This document shows positions 1 to 7,492 of a DNA stretch of 21,613 bases, in pieces. Each line of letters opens with the position of its first letter. Within the stretch, counting starts at the first letter, position 1. A program made the position numbers and the translations under genes. This DNA comes from a virus, in IMG/VR virus record IMGVR_UViG_3300030333_002979, positions 1 to 21,613 of that record, one strand, 5' to 3'. The notes beneath the pieces are model-generated. The model had not been told where the DNA came from. It saw only the letters and a list, made by a program, of their open reading frames with translations, and did not search any database.

Positions 1-135
1 GAACGACAAACGCGCTCCGACGTGATGGCTGTCTCAAACATTCTCAAATCGCTCAATTATGAGCGCAAAAAGAAAAGGGTGAACGGAACGCCTCGTTGGG
101 TCTGGTTCCCTCCCTGTTCCCTCCCTGTTCCCTAG
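1..135 (+). CDS. C-terminal fragment of a probable VapE or primase/helicase-like replication protein
   Basis: Frame 1 is open from the first base to TAG at 133-135 (44 codons), and the gene begins upstream of the window. The fragment contains DVMAVSNILKSLNY followed by ERKKKRVNGTPRWVW. A short helical segment, a basic stretch and a V-N-G-x-x-x-x-V-W ending resemble the winged-helix-like C-termini of VapE-type and other phage/plasmid primase-helicase proteins. Such genes often sit just upstream of terminases. The last residues (PPCSLPVP) are encoded by an 11-bp tandem repeat, so the extreme C-terminus may have been altered by repeat expansion. Only the tail of the protein is visible and no catalytic motif lies in the window. 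The assignment is inferred from general resemblance and position. Confidence 0.5.
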   Translation, partial: ERQTRSDVMAVSNILKSLNYERKKKRVNGTPRWVWFPPCSLPVP

Positions 136-293
136 GTGGGAACGCCTCAAAATCCCGTTGCCCGTTGCTTTCTTATACTATGTTCCCTATGTTCCCTATG
201 TTTTATATATAAATATATATATAGGGTATTTATGGGGATATATACCGTTTAGGTAAGTTTATAGATTGCATGGAACGGGATGGAACACGGAAC
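85..293. repeat. Cluster of ten GGAAC/GTTCC pentamers in both orientations
   Basis: GGAAC occurs at 85, 139, 272, 282 and 289. Its complement GTTCC occurs at 105, 116, 127, 182 and 191. The copies at 105, 116 and 127 are phased by exactly 11 bp (unit GTTCCCTCCCT), and those at 182 and 191 by 9 bp (GTTCCCTAT). Fewer than one copy would be expected by chance in about 210 bp. The cluster spans the end of the upstream gene and the gap before the terminase genes, and it flanks an A/T-only run at 201-223. It could be iterons of an origin, a terminase (cos/pac) recognition site, or simple tandem expansion. The sequence alone does not decide. Confidence 0.7.
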
Positions 294-319
294 ACCTTTA
301 TTAATCTCATTTCTGTCTC
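136..319. other. A/T-rich intergenic region between replication and packaging genes
   Basis: These 184 bp carry no convincing reading frame. They hold seven of the ten GGAAC/GTTCC pentamers, and an uninterrupted 23-bp A/T run at 201-223 followed by further AT-rich sequence to about 246. The layout, repeats on both sides of an easily melted tract next to a probable replication gene, fits a replication origin or a packaging site. I see no strong sigma-70 promoter or rho-independent terminator. Confidence 0.5.
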
Positions 320-526
320 ATGTCTGTCTCATTTAAGAACAAGCCTGTAGTGGATCGACTCATCCTTATCCTTGCTCAGGCAAAATATACTGCGGCTGCT
401 ATCGCCGATAATGCTATTGACGATCAAGACCCTATTGACGACGAATCGATAATGATGTTATCCCGTGATTTAAACTCGATTAAAAATTATCTCCACACTG
501 CTTACGAACCAAATTTCAATGAATAA
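320..526 (+). CDS. Hypothetical 68-aa protein upstream of terminase
   Basis: This small protein is of unknown function. It is probably helical with an acidic middle (DDQDPIDDES) and has no membrane segment, cysteine pair or recognisable DNA-binding motif. The ATG at 320 lies in a direct repeat (TGTCTCAT twice, about 10 bp apart) and has no Shine-Dalgarno sequence. The gene ends 14 nt before the small terminase gene and is probably co-transcribed with it. Its place between a replication gene and the terminase would suit an accessory packaging or regulatory protein, but nothing in the sequence shows this. Confidence 0.6.
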   Translation: MSVSFKNKPVVDRLILILAQAKYTAAAIADNAIDDQDPIDDESIMMLSRDLNSIKNYLHTAYEPNFNE

Positions 527-540
527 ACTATATTTAGCCT

Positions 541-864
541 ATGGCTAAGAAATCCACCGATAGAGAAGTTGATTGCAGAGTTAATTCTGTTTATAACTTA
601 TTGATTAACGGGCATAGTAAAACCCAGGTTGTACAGCATTGCGCGGAAAATTACGGCGTCAAATTAAGACAAGCAGAAACATATATCGCCCGCGCCCGCA
701 CACTGGTTCAATTAGATGCTGAAATCGAGAGACCGCAATGGCTCCTGTCTGCACTCAGCCGTCTTCAAAATTATGAATCTCAAGCAGCAAAACGTGGTAA
801 TCATCAGGCAGCACTTCGAGCTGTGGAATTACAAGCTCGGTTATTGAGGTTTGAATTAAGTTGA
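541..864 (+). CDS. terS: Terminase small subunit (TerS-like)
   Basis: This 107-aa protein sits directly before the large terminase. Residues about 15-55 (VNSVYNLLINGHSKTQVVQH, then an exposed helix with AETYIARAR) look like the N-terminal helix-turn-helix of small terminases, which binds the packaging site. The second half is helical and ends in ALRAVELQARLLRFELS, typical of the small-terminase oligomerisation tail. Its role would be to recognise concatemeric phage DNA and direct the large subunit to cut. There is no Shine-Dalgarno sequence before the ATG. Its stop codon overlaps the TTG start of the next gene (TTGA), which suggests translational coupling. Function is inferred from position and this pattern; sequence similarity in this family is weak. 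Confidence 0.8.
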   Translation: MAKKSTDREVDCRVNSVYNLLINGHSKTQVVQHCAENYGVKLRQAETYIARARTLVQLDAEIERPQWLLSALSRLQNYESQAAKRGNHQAALRAVELQARLLRFELS

Positions 865-2222
865 CTTCTTTAATTGCGGGGATATGTGAAAAGGAACCGC
901 TTACCGCTTTTGCTTATCAGTCTTCTATTAATAGTTTGCCTACGGCGGAAGAAGTTAAAGCTCGAATACTTGAAGGACTCTTACCGCATCAGGAGGAGTT
1001 CTGTTTAAATACGGAATCAAGAAAACTGGGTCTTGTTTGCGGCTTTGGTGCTGGCAAAACGCATGGATTGGTTGCTAAGGCTTGCATGATCGCGGCAAAC
1101 AATATTGGTTTTGTTAGTGCTGTCTTTGAGCCAACCGCGCCTATGGTCCGAGATATTCTGATCCGAACGCTTAATGATTTATTGGACCAATGGGAAATTC
1201 CTTTTACTTTTAGAGCAAGTCCGTTGCCTGAATATACGCTTCACTTTGCGGAAGGAAATCATCAAATATTGCTTAGAACAATTTTGACTTACCAGCGTTT
1301 GCGGGGGCAGAATCTCTGTGCGGTTGGATTTGATGAGGCTGACACTATCCCGATGGGAGAAGCTACAAACGCTATGAATATGGCATTAGCCAGATTGAGA
1401 TCAGGGAATAATCAGCAGTTCTATGCTTCAACAACTCCAGAGGGATACGGCTGGGCATTTCATACTTTTGATAAAGAGGCAACAGAAGACACCGCATTAA
1501 TTAGAGCAAGAACGATGGATAATCCTTTTCTTCCTGACGGATTCATTGAAAGTCTTAAATCTAATTATTCAGAGCAGTTGATAAAGGCTTACTTACTTGG
1601 TCAGTGGGTCAACCTGTGTACGGGGCAAGTATATGATCGGTTCTCTAGGGATATTCACGTTAAGGATAATTTGCCTGATTACAGCGAGGAAACTTTAAAA
1701 ATAGGGATTGATTTCAACGTAGATAATACAAATGCTGTTGTATGTGTGCGAGACGGAAACAAGTTGGTCATAATAGACGAAATTGTTAAAGCCCACGACA
1801 CCGACGCACTAGCACAGGAAATCGTAAGGCGTTATCCAAATCGTAAAATTCAGGTATTTCCAGATGCTTCAGGTTCGCAACGCTCGACAAACGCAAACGC
1901 TTCTAGAACCGATATATCCATACTCGAATCTTATGGTTTTACCAACATGTCGCCGCGATCGAACCCCGCGATCAAAGATCGAGTCCAGACTTTGCAAAAT
2001 CTTCTCTGTAACTCAAAAGGGGAATCACGCTTGGAGGTTAGCTCCCGTTGCGGAAGGGTAATCGAGTGCCTTGAACTTCAATCGTGGGATGAGAAAACGC
2101 AACAACCTGACAAGTTAAATGGTTTCGATCACATGAATGACGCATTAGGATACTGTGTATATCGAGAGTTTTCTATTCTGTATGCCCGTGCAGGAAGCAG
2201 AACAGGAATTAGAATTTATTAA
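861..2222 (+). CDS. terL: Terminase large subunit
   Basis: This is the DNA-packaging motor ATPase and nuclease (453 aa). The ATPase part has Walker A GFGAGKT (residues 61-67, Lys66), Walker B AVGFDEAD (Asp158, Glu159) and a coupling motif STTPEG soon after. The C-terminal RNase H-fold nuclease shows GIDFNV (Asp284), VFPDASG (Asp335) and GFDHMNDALGY (Asp423, Asp427), the usual acidic metal ligands. It would dock on the portal, pump DNA with ATP and cut it. The start is taken as TTG at 861: GAGG at 846-849 gives a plausible ribosome site, no in-frame ATG follows before the conserved region, and the TTGA overlap with terS suggests coupling. All catalytic motifs are intact. Confidence 0.95.
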   Translation: MTSLIAGICEKEPLTAFAYQSSINSLPTAEEVKARILEGLLPHQEEFCLNTESRKLGLVCGFGAGKTHGLVAKACMIAANNIGFVSAVFEPTAPMVRDILIRTLNDLLDQWEIPFTFRASPLPEYTLHFAEGNHQILLRTILTYQRLRGQNLCAVGFDEADTIPMGEATNAMNMALARLRSGNNQQFYASTTPEGYGWAFHTFDKEATEDTALIRARTMDNPFLPDGFIESLKSNYSEQLIKAYLLGQWVNLCTGQVYDRFSRDIHVKDNLPDYSEETLKIGIDFNVDNTNAVVCVRDGNKLVIIDEIVKAHDTDALAQEIVRRYPNRKIQVFPDASGSQRSTNANASRTDISILESYGFTNMSPRSNPAIKDRVQTLQNLLCNSKGESRLEVSSRCGRVIECLELQSWDEKTQQPDKLNGFDHMNDALGYCVYREFSILYARAGSRTGIRIY

Positions 2223-2236
2223 GTGAGGTTTTTCAC

Positions 2237-3655
2237 GTGACTTTCAGCGCATACGGCGGTTACAGACAAAACAGAAAGCCAGCGGAAGCGCGTGTTGTTG
2301 AAGTTGACGACCCTAACCAGCAATGGTTAAACATGCAACCGCATTGGGGGCTGATTGAAACCATTATTCAGGGAACTTATGAAATAAGATCTAAGCATAG
2401 AAAGTATTTACCGCAAGAGGAACGTGAGTCGGATCTCAGTTATGATGCAAGACTTAGCAGAAGTGTTTTAAGCCCTTATTTCATCAGAATCGAAAGAATG
2501 TTAGCGGGTATGTTGACCCGTAAGCCAGTGCAATTAAATGACACTCCCGATGAGATAAGAGAAAATTTATTTGATATAGATTTGAATAATAATGATTTGA
2601 ATATCTGGACTTACGAGATGTCGCGTAAGTTGCTCAGATACGGACATGTTGGTGTTCTTGTCGATGCTCCTGCTTTGGAATCAGAAGAAGGCAGGCCTTA
2701 CTGGGTAACATATACACCGAGAGATATTATCGGGTGGAAGACTGAGAAAAAAGAAGGAAAGGACCTTTTAACGCAGTTACGTTTAGTTGAAAGAGTTTTA
2801 ATAGAAGATGGTTTATATGGAGTTAAAGAGGTTGAGCAAGTCAGGGTATTAACTCCTGGGAACTTTGAGATTCATCGAAAGAATAAAGACGGTAAATTTA
2901 AGATTGAGGAGCAAGGTACAACGTCACTAGATGTTATTCCTTTTGCTGTTGCTTACTCAAATAAGGTTGGTTATTTGGAATCACGTCCCCCCATGTCTGA
3001 CGTGGCTGAACTTAACTTGAAGCATTATCAAATTCAGAGTGATTATGACAATATTTTGCATTGCGCTGCTGTGCCAATGCTTTCGATTTTTGGGATGCCT
3101 CCAAGCGATGGTGAAATCAGTGCAGGACCAGGCGAAGCTTTCGCAATGCCAGCGGAGGCAAGAATTGAATACATAGAACCAGCGGGCAATAGCTTTTCAG
3201 CACAACAAGAACGGCTCAAAGAAATAGCATCTCAAATTAATGAACTAGGACTCGCTGCAATTCTTGGTCAAAAGCTGAGTGCCGAGACAGCAACTTCAAA
3301 AGCTATCGACCGTTCTCAATCGGATGCCACTATGTTGGTCGTGGCTCAACAGGTACAGGATTTAATTGATAATTGTCTAAGATTTCATGCTGATTATTTA
3401 GGGCTTGAAAGCGGAAGCTGTTATGTCAACCGTGACTTCATGGCAGCTCGTCTTGACCCTCAAGAAATCGGAAGCTTGCTGCAACTTTATACAGCAGGAA
3501 CTATTTCAAAAGAGACATTATTAACCATGCTCTCGCAGGGTGAAGTGTTACCTGATGAGTTTGATGTTGAGGAAGAATTGGCTGCAACAGAAGGAGCTTT
3601 ATTAGATCCATCACCCGTTGAGATAGGGGAAGAACCTGCTGAAGTAGAGGAGTAG
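2237..3655 (+). CDS. Portal protein, DUF4055 type
   Basis: This 472-aa protein resembles the DUF4055 group of phage portals. The N-terminal part includes KHRKYLPQEERESDLSYDAR and SPYFIRIERMLAGMLTRKPV, the middle has a YGHVGVLVDAP segment, and the C-terminal third is helical with an acidic end (EELAATEGALLDPSPVEIGE). Twelve copies would form the ring at one capsid vertex through which DNA enters and leaves, and to which terminase and then the connector bind. The start is GTG at 2237 with GAGG at 2225-2228. It is followed after 3 nt by the MuF gene, the usual portal-MuF pairing. Confidence 0.88.
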   Translation: MTFSAYGGYRQNRKPAEARVVEVDDPNQQWLNMQPHWGLIETIIQGTYEIRSKHRKYLPQEERESDLSYDARLSRSVLSPYFIRIERMLAGMLTRKPVQLNDTPDEIRENLFDIDLNNNDLNIWTYEMSRKLLRYGHVGVLVDAPALESEEGRPYWVTYTPRDIIGWKTEKKEGKDLLTQLRLVERVLIEDGLYGVKEVEQVRVLTPGNFEIHRKNKDGKFKIEEQGTTSLDVIPFAVAYSNKVGYLESRPPMSDVAELNLKHYQIQSDYDNILHCAAVPMLSIFGMPPSDGEISAGPGEAFAMPAEARIEYIEPAGNSFSAQQERLKEIASQINELGLAAILGQKLSAETATSKAIDRSQSDATMLVVAQQVQDLIDNCLRFHADYLGLESGSCYVNRDFMAARLDPQEIGSLLQLYTAGTISKETLLTMLSQGEVLPDEFDVEEELAATEGALLDPSPVEIGEEPAEVEE

Positions 3656-3658
3656 AAA

Positions 3659-5809
3659 ATGGCTGACCCTAGCGGAACGCCATCAAGTGTCTTCAAACAC
3701 GCTATTAATTTGAATCGTTACGGGTCAGGTGTGGCGAAGAGATTGATTATTGCTTACAACCGCATTCTGGTCGATGCGACGAAAGAATTGCAGTTAATGG
3801 GAGCAAGAGATTATTCAAGTTCTTATAGAGCAAAACGTTTAAGGCAAATTATCGGATCATTAAAAACAAGCCTCGATGGTTGGGCTGGTGATGCAACAAA
3901 ATTTATGACAAAGGATCTTGATGAATTAGCAAAAATAGAAAGTGAATTTGCTTTAGCTCAATTACTTCAGGTGACACCAGACGCTGATGACCTTGTTCGA
4001 GAATTAGAAATCAGTCCAGAATTTGCAAAGGCTGTTGTTACGAAAGACCCCACAGAATTGAACCTTGTCACGACGGAGGCGGGTGATTCTTTGACGGGTA
4101 AAGGCGTTTATAAATTGACTGCAAAGCAAGGAACGCCGATGGTTTTGCCTAATGGCGACACTGTGGAAAAAGCTTTCAGGGGTATTGCTAATACATCAGC
4201 ACAGAAATTCCGTTTAGTTGTCCAAGATGGATTGTTGACGGGCCTATCTACAGACAAGATCGCCCGTCAGATTATAGGAAGACAGGGAGGGATGAATTTC
4301 GCAGCGGGGCAGAAAATAAGTGCCAGAGCTATGGCGTTAGCAGGGGGAGAAAAAGGAACGCGATTGGCGAATCATCAGATTATGTCTTTAGTAAGAACAA
4401 GCGTTAATCAAGTTTCAAACACTGCAAGTCAAGAGACTTATAAAGCGAACTCAGCAATCACTAAAAAATACAGATACGTAGCAACGTTGGATAGTCGTAC
4501 AACTCTTTTATGCGCTTCAAAAGATGGAAAATTATTTGATTATGAAGAAGGTCCAATGCCTCCGCTTCATTTTAATTGCAGGTCAACAACTGTTCCTGTT
4601 ATTGATTGGGATGGATTAGAAAAAGATTATGGGATTGTTGCACCTGACAAAATAGAGGGAGTAGGGCAAGCAAAGAGAGCAAGCAAAGATGGGCCTGTTC
4701 CTGCAAATGAAAAATATGGCGATTGGTTATATAGCAAAAGGGTGAAGGAAGGCAGTAAAGTTTTACCTGGATCTGAGCAGATTGACGCGCTTGGATATGA
4801 TAAAGCCGTTTATTTTAATCGCTTGGCGGCTAGATATAAAGATCCGAACAAGGCAATTGTTAGCTTGGTAAGGGAGGACGGAACAGAGAAGACGTTAGCT
4901 GATTTAAGGCGTGACTATAAATTGAAGAAAGTTGATAAAGCTATTAAGGCCGCAACTAAAGAGGTCCAAGAGAGGCTTCCGTCTGTTGAACAGTTACAGG
5001 TGATCGCTTCTGCTTCTAAGTTAAAGGCAAAAGACGTTCAGCAGACGTTTGATCTAATGGACGAGATGGAAGGCAGTGCTGGTGAAAACGCCCGCAAGTT
5101 ACGTCAATTCACAGAGAAGAAAGGGGTCGCCGCTATTTGGTCTACTGGTAGAGAAGCGACTGTCAGTAGAGCCAAAAGTGAGAAAGGGATGGCCTTCATT
5201 CTTGACAATCCTTATTTAAGAGAAGCCATGAAGAAGGCCGATAAGACAAGGTTCGGTAAGGAATACAAAGAGATCTTCGCAGAAAGAGCGAGGAGAGGCG
5301 GCCCAGGCTATACGGCTAAATCTTATTTCACGATGTATAAGCAAAGAAAAAGCGTTAAAGGCTTCACTTTTAGGGAAGGTTCTAACCATATTGTTATTCG
5401 TAGAGATAGCAAGACTATTGGTGTAACAAAAGCAAGCCAGTTAGGGAAGATAAGAAAGAGCGTAAAAGATGTAATCACTAAGAGATTTGAAGGTGGCCGT
5501 TTCAATTTGGATAGGAGTGCTGGCGGTCAGTTGAGATATACAGAACCAGAAATCACATGGCTGACAACTTATATTCATGAAATGGGTCATCAGGTTCATT
5601 TCGCCGCAAAAGAATTGTCTTACGAGAAGTTTTTTGAAGGAGCTGAGAGAATATGGAAACCTAGCGTGTATGGTGGATCAGATAACCTGGAAAGGTTTGC
5701 AGAGACTTTCGTGCAGTATGTTTTAGCACCTGATAGTCTTAAAAAAGCCTCACCTGAAGCGTACAAATGGGTTGACACAGCCATGACAAAAGCATTGAAG
5801 GCGTTATGA
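3659..5809 (+). CDS. MuF (SPP1 gp7-like) head protein fused to a lethal factor-like zinc metalloprotease domain
   Basis: This 716-aa protein starts at an ATG with a strong GAGGAG ribosome site. Residues about 225-315 form the Phage_Mu_F/SPP1 gp7 domain: RTSVNQVSNTASQETY, then LDSRTTLLCASKDGK (from 277) and PPLHFNCRSTTVPV (His304, Cys307, Arg308). Such proteins bind the portal and enter the capsid in low copy. SPP1 gp7 itself is near 300 aa, so about 400 residues are additional. The C-terminus carries HEMGH (640-644) and, about 35 residues on, NLERFAETF (676-684), then LKKASPEAYKW and a terminal helix. HExxH plus a downstream ExFAExF is the anthrax lethal factor-type zincin pattern, with Glu678 the likely third zinc ligand. 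I infer a protease packaged with the genome and possibly delivered to the host. A maturation role is also possible. Confidence 0.85.
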   Translation: MADPSGTPSSVFKHAINLNRYGSGVAKRLIIAYNRILVDATKELQLMGARDYSSSYRAKRLRQIIGSLKTSLDGWAGDATKFMTKDLDELAKIESEFALAQLLQVTPDADDLVRELEISPEFAKAVVTKDPTELNLVTTEAGDSLTGKGVYKLTAKQGTPMVLPNGDTVEKAFRGIANTSAQKFRLVVQDGLLTGLSTDKIARQIIGRQGGMNFAAGQKISARAMALAGGEKGTRLANHQIMSLVRTSVNQVSNTASQETYKANSAITKKYRYVATLDSRTTLLCASKDGKLFDYEEGPMPPLHFNCRSTTVPVIDWDGLEKDYGIVAPDKIEGVGQAKRASKDGPVPANEKYGDWLYSKRVKEGSKVLPGSEQIDALGYDKAVYFNRLAARYKDPNKAIVSLVREDGTEKTLADLRRDYKLKKVDKAIKAATKEVQERLPSVEQLQVIASASKLKAKDVQQTFDLMDEMEGSAGENARKLRQFTEKKGVAAIWSTGREATVSRAKSEKGMAFILDNPYLREAMKKADKTRFGKEYKEIFAERARRGGPGYTAKSYFTMYKQRKSVKGFTFREGSNHIVIRRDSKTIGVTKASQLGKIRKSVKDVITKRFEGGRFNLDRSAGGQLRYTEPEITWLTTYIHEMGHQVHFAAKELSYEKFFEGAERIWKPSVYGGSDNLERFAETFVQYVLAPDSLKKASPEAYKWVDTAMTKALKAL

Positions 5810-6003
5810 CATTAATGGAACAGGCGGTAGAGGCTGCGGTTACTTTCCCTGCCAACAAAAACGCCCCCAAAGAAGTAAAAGAGATCTTTGCCAAAGCGAA
5901 AGGCAGAGAGAAGGATGATATTGCGTCAACGGTGGAGATTCTTATGGTTAGATCAGGAGGGAAGAAAGAATTGCTATCTATTATCGATCGTTATTGGGAA
6001 TAG
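5806..6003 (+). CDS. Hypothetical 65-aa protein coupled to the MuF-metalloprotease gene
   Basis: The gene overlaps the MuF stop by four bases (ATGA), which indicates translational coupling. The product is a small, mixed-charge, probably all-helical protein (MTLMEQAVEAAV, then PKEVKEIFAKAKGREKDD and LLSIIDRYWE) with no membrane segment or known motif. A second in-frame ATG at 5815 lies at a better distance (13 nt) from GAAGG at 5797-5801, so the protein may start there. A small gene tied to a MuF-effector gene could encode an inhibitor, immunity or loading partner of the protease, but this is inference from position only. Confidence 0.65.
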   Translation: MTLMEQAVEAAVTFPANKNAPKEVKEIFAKAKGREKDDIASTVEILMVRSGGKKELLSIIDRYWE

Positions 6004-6053
6004 CAAAGTTTGACCGTAACGGGTAAACTGTTCTTAACGTTTGATTTAGTAAG

Positions 6054-7247
6054 ATGGCTCGTCGATATGTAAGGGACAAGGCAGGTCGTTTTGCGCCTAA
6101 AGGAGGAGGCAGCAAGGGCAAAGGCGGCAAAATGGGGAAATCTGCCAAGAACGTGAAAGCAAGGGCGGCTTATAAGGAGCAGTCAGGGAAGCTAAGAGAA
6201 GCAAAGAAGATGGGCACGTTTGGGAAAGAAGGATCAAGGGAGCGTAAATATTGGACTAGGCGGTTAGGCGGTGCGAAGTCAGGAATGACTCGCGTAAGTA
6301 ACAGGCTGGCAGGCAAGGGCAAGGGCGCAGCAGCCACAAAAGCGGTAGGAACTGGGCCAAAGCAAACAAGAGGAGTTAAGAAGAAAAGAGGAGCGAAGCA
6401 ATACGACAACACCACTAACCAGATGTTTAGGTCGAGAAAGCTAAAAAGAGATTTAAAGCGTAAATACCCTGAATCGAAAGCAGCTAAACGGGTAGAAGCA
6501 AAAGCAAAGAAGGCTACAGCAGCAAAGAAAAAGGTGGCCGCAAAGAAAAAAACTTACGGAGGCCTAACACCTAAGCAGCAATATAAAGTAGCGACAAGTA
6601 AGGCCCGTGCAGCCAAGTCAGGTTACGCACAAGACAGAGGTCAAGGGTATGACAGAGCTGGGAAGGCCGCAGGAAAAGGAAAAGTAAAGAGGTCCATGAA
6701 ACTTCCTGGAACCGATTCAGCAAGGGGCATTGGTTCAGCTAAGGCTCGGGTGACAAAGCTTCAAAAGAAATTCGGGAAAGGGGCCACAAAAGGGAAAGGT
6801 TATGGTCTATCGAAAAAAGGACAGGCGGCTAAGAGTAAATTCAAAGATTTAAAGAGGCAAAGAGGCGGAGTCACTAAGGGCAGAGGAACGATTGCACAAA
6901 GGAAGAAGAGTTTGAATGTCAGAACGACTCAACAGGCCTTTGGAATGAAGGTTAAAAAGCCAGTAAGTAAGGCGGCTCAGAAGTATATTGGCAAGCAAAA
7001 TGTTGAAGCTTCTAGGGTCGCGGCTTCTAGGGGTAAAGGCAGCAAGGCGAAAAGACGGGCTAGCCAGCAAAGGAGAGGTTCAGCCGCTACAAAGAGAGAT
7101 CGTATCTTAAGAACGGCTGAGAAAAATCTAAGAAAGAGTGGAGGGATCCAAAGCCCAACCTTTGAGAGGAGAAGAAGACGCTATCAGAAGGCCGAGGATA
7201 TTATGACTAAGGCAATGGGCGGAAGTACAGCTTGGAAAAACTTCTAA
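6054..7247 (+). CDS. Extremely basic Lys/Arg/Gly/Ala-rich protein, candidate nucleic-acid-condensing head protein
   Basis: This 397-aa protein opens with MARRYVRDKAGRFAPKGGG. I recall the same opening motif (YVRDxxGRFA) in uncharacterised marine phage proteins. By eye about a third of the residues are Lys or Arg, acidic residues are sparse, and histone H1-like tracts such as AKKKVAAKKKTYGG occur. Repeated KGKG, AKKA and SKAK patterns with few hydrophobic stretches predict an intrinsically disordered chain. No enzyme motif is visible. The frame is long, uninterrupted and sits between the MuF gene and the scaffold, so it is a real gene. A DNA-binding internal head protein, or cargo packaged by charge, is the likeliest role, by inference. 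Its stop overlaps the stop of the convergent minus-strand gene. Confidence 0.75.
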   Translation: MARRYVRDKAGRFAPKGGGSKGKGGKMGKSAKNVKARAAYKEQSGKLREAKKMGTFGKEGSRERKYWTRRLGGAKSGMTRVSNRLAGKGKGAAATKAVGTGPKQTRGVKKKRGAKQYDNTTNQMFRSRKLKRDLKRKYPESKAAKRVEAKAKKATAAKKKVAAKKKTYGGLTPKQQYKVATSKARAAKSGYAQDRGQGYDRAGKAAGKGKVKRSMKLPGTDSARGIGSAKARVTKLQKKFGKGATKGKGYGLSKKGQAAKSKFKDLKRQRGGVTKGRGTIAQRKKSLNVRTTQQAFGMKVKKPVSKAAQKYIGKQNVEASRVAASRGKGSKAKRRASQQRRGSAATKRDRILRTAEKNLRKSGGIQSPTFERRRRRYQKAEDIMTKAMGGSTAWKNF

Positions 7248-7492
7248 TCATCAGCAATAAAATCGTCTAGTGTTTCGAGGTCTTCCATGACGTTGGCCCA
7301 GAACTCAGGCACTAACAACACGTCGTCTTGGCTATCAGCTTTACCTAGTGTAATAACGTCAGCCATTTCGTTTCCTGTGACGACATAGACCATTGTTTCG
7401 TTCCCCTCGCCATCAACATCAGGGACGGAGGCAAGGAGTTCGCGTAATTCTCTAACAGTGAAGCCTTCTTCTTTAATGATTGGGCTAGGCAT
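7244..7492 (-). CDS. Hypothetical acidic 82-aa protein, the only minus-strand gene
   Basis: On the minus strand an AGGAG lies 9 nt before the ATG, supporting a real gene. The protein is strongly acidic: about 21 Asp/Glu against 4 Lys/Arg, with tail EDLETLDDFIADD. The segment FTVRELRELLASVPDVDGEG, followed by a beta-like VYVVTG, resembles small phage proteins with a TVxELxxxLxxxPD pattern (DUF6225-like) that have no assigned function. It converges with the basic-protein gene and shares 4 nt at the stops. It must be transcribed from its own promoter or by antisense reading of the region at 7493-7552. A regulatory or charge-neutralising role is speculation. Confidence 0.7.
   Translation of the reverse strand: MPSPIIKEEGFTVRELRELLASVPDVDGEGNETMVYVVTGNEMADVITLGKADSQDDVLLVPEFWANVMEDLETLDDFIADD

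Noticed and set aside
85-200. Repeat cluster as a CRISPR array
   Set aside because: Units are 5-11 bp, some abut without spacers, and both orientations occur; there are no cas genes.
1864-2061. Second plus-strand frame inside terL
   Set aside because: Lies wholly within the terminase nuclease domain, whose motifs are intact in the main frame.
3487-3696. Minus-strand frame of 69 codons across the portal end
   Set aside because: Ser/Asn-rich shadow of the acidic portal tail, with no ribosome site.
6010-6038. Sigma-70-like promoter before the basic-protein gene (TTGACC)
   Set aside because: No acceptable -10 hexamer lies 16-18 nt downstream.
6170-6415. Minus-strand frame of 81 codons inside the basic-protein gene
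   Set aside because: Shadow of a Lys/Arg-rich gene, whose complement reads as Leu/Phe/Pro-rich; no ribosome site and no independent support.
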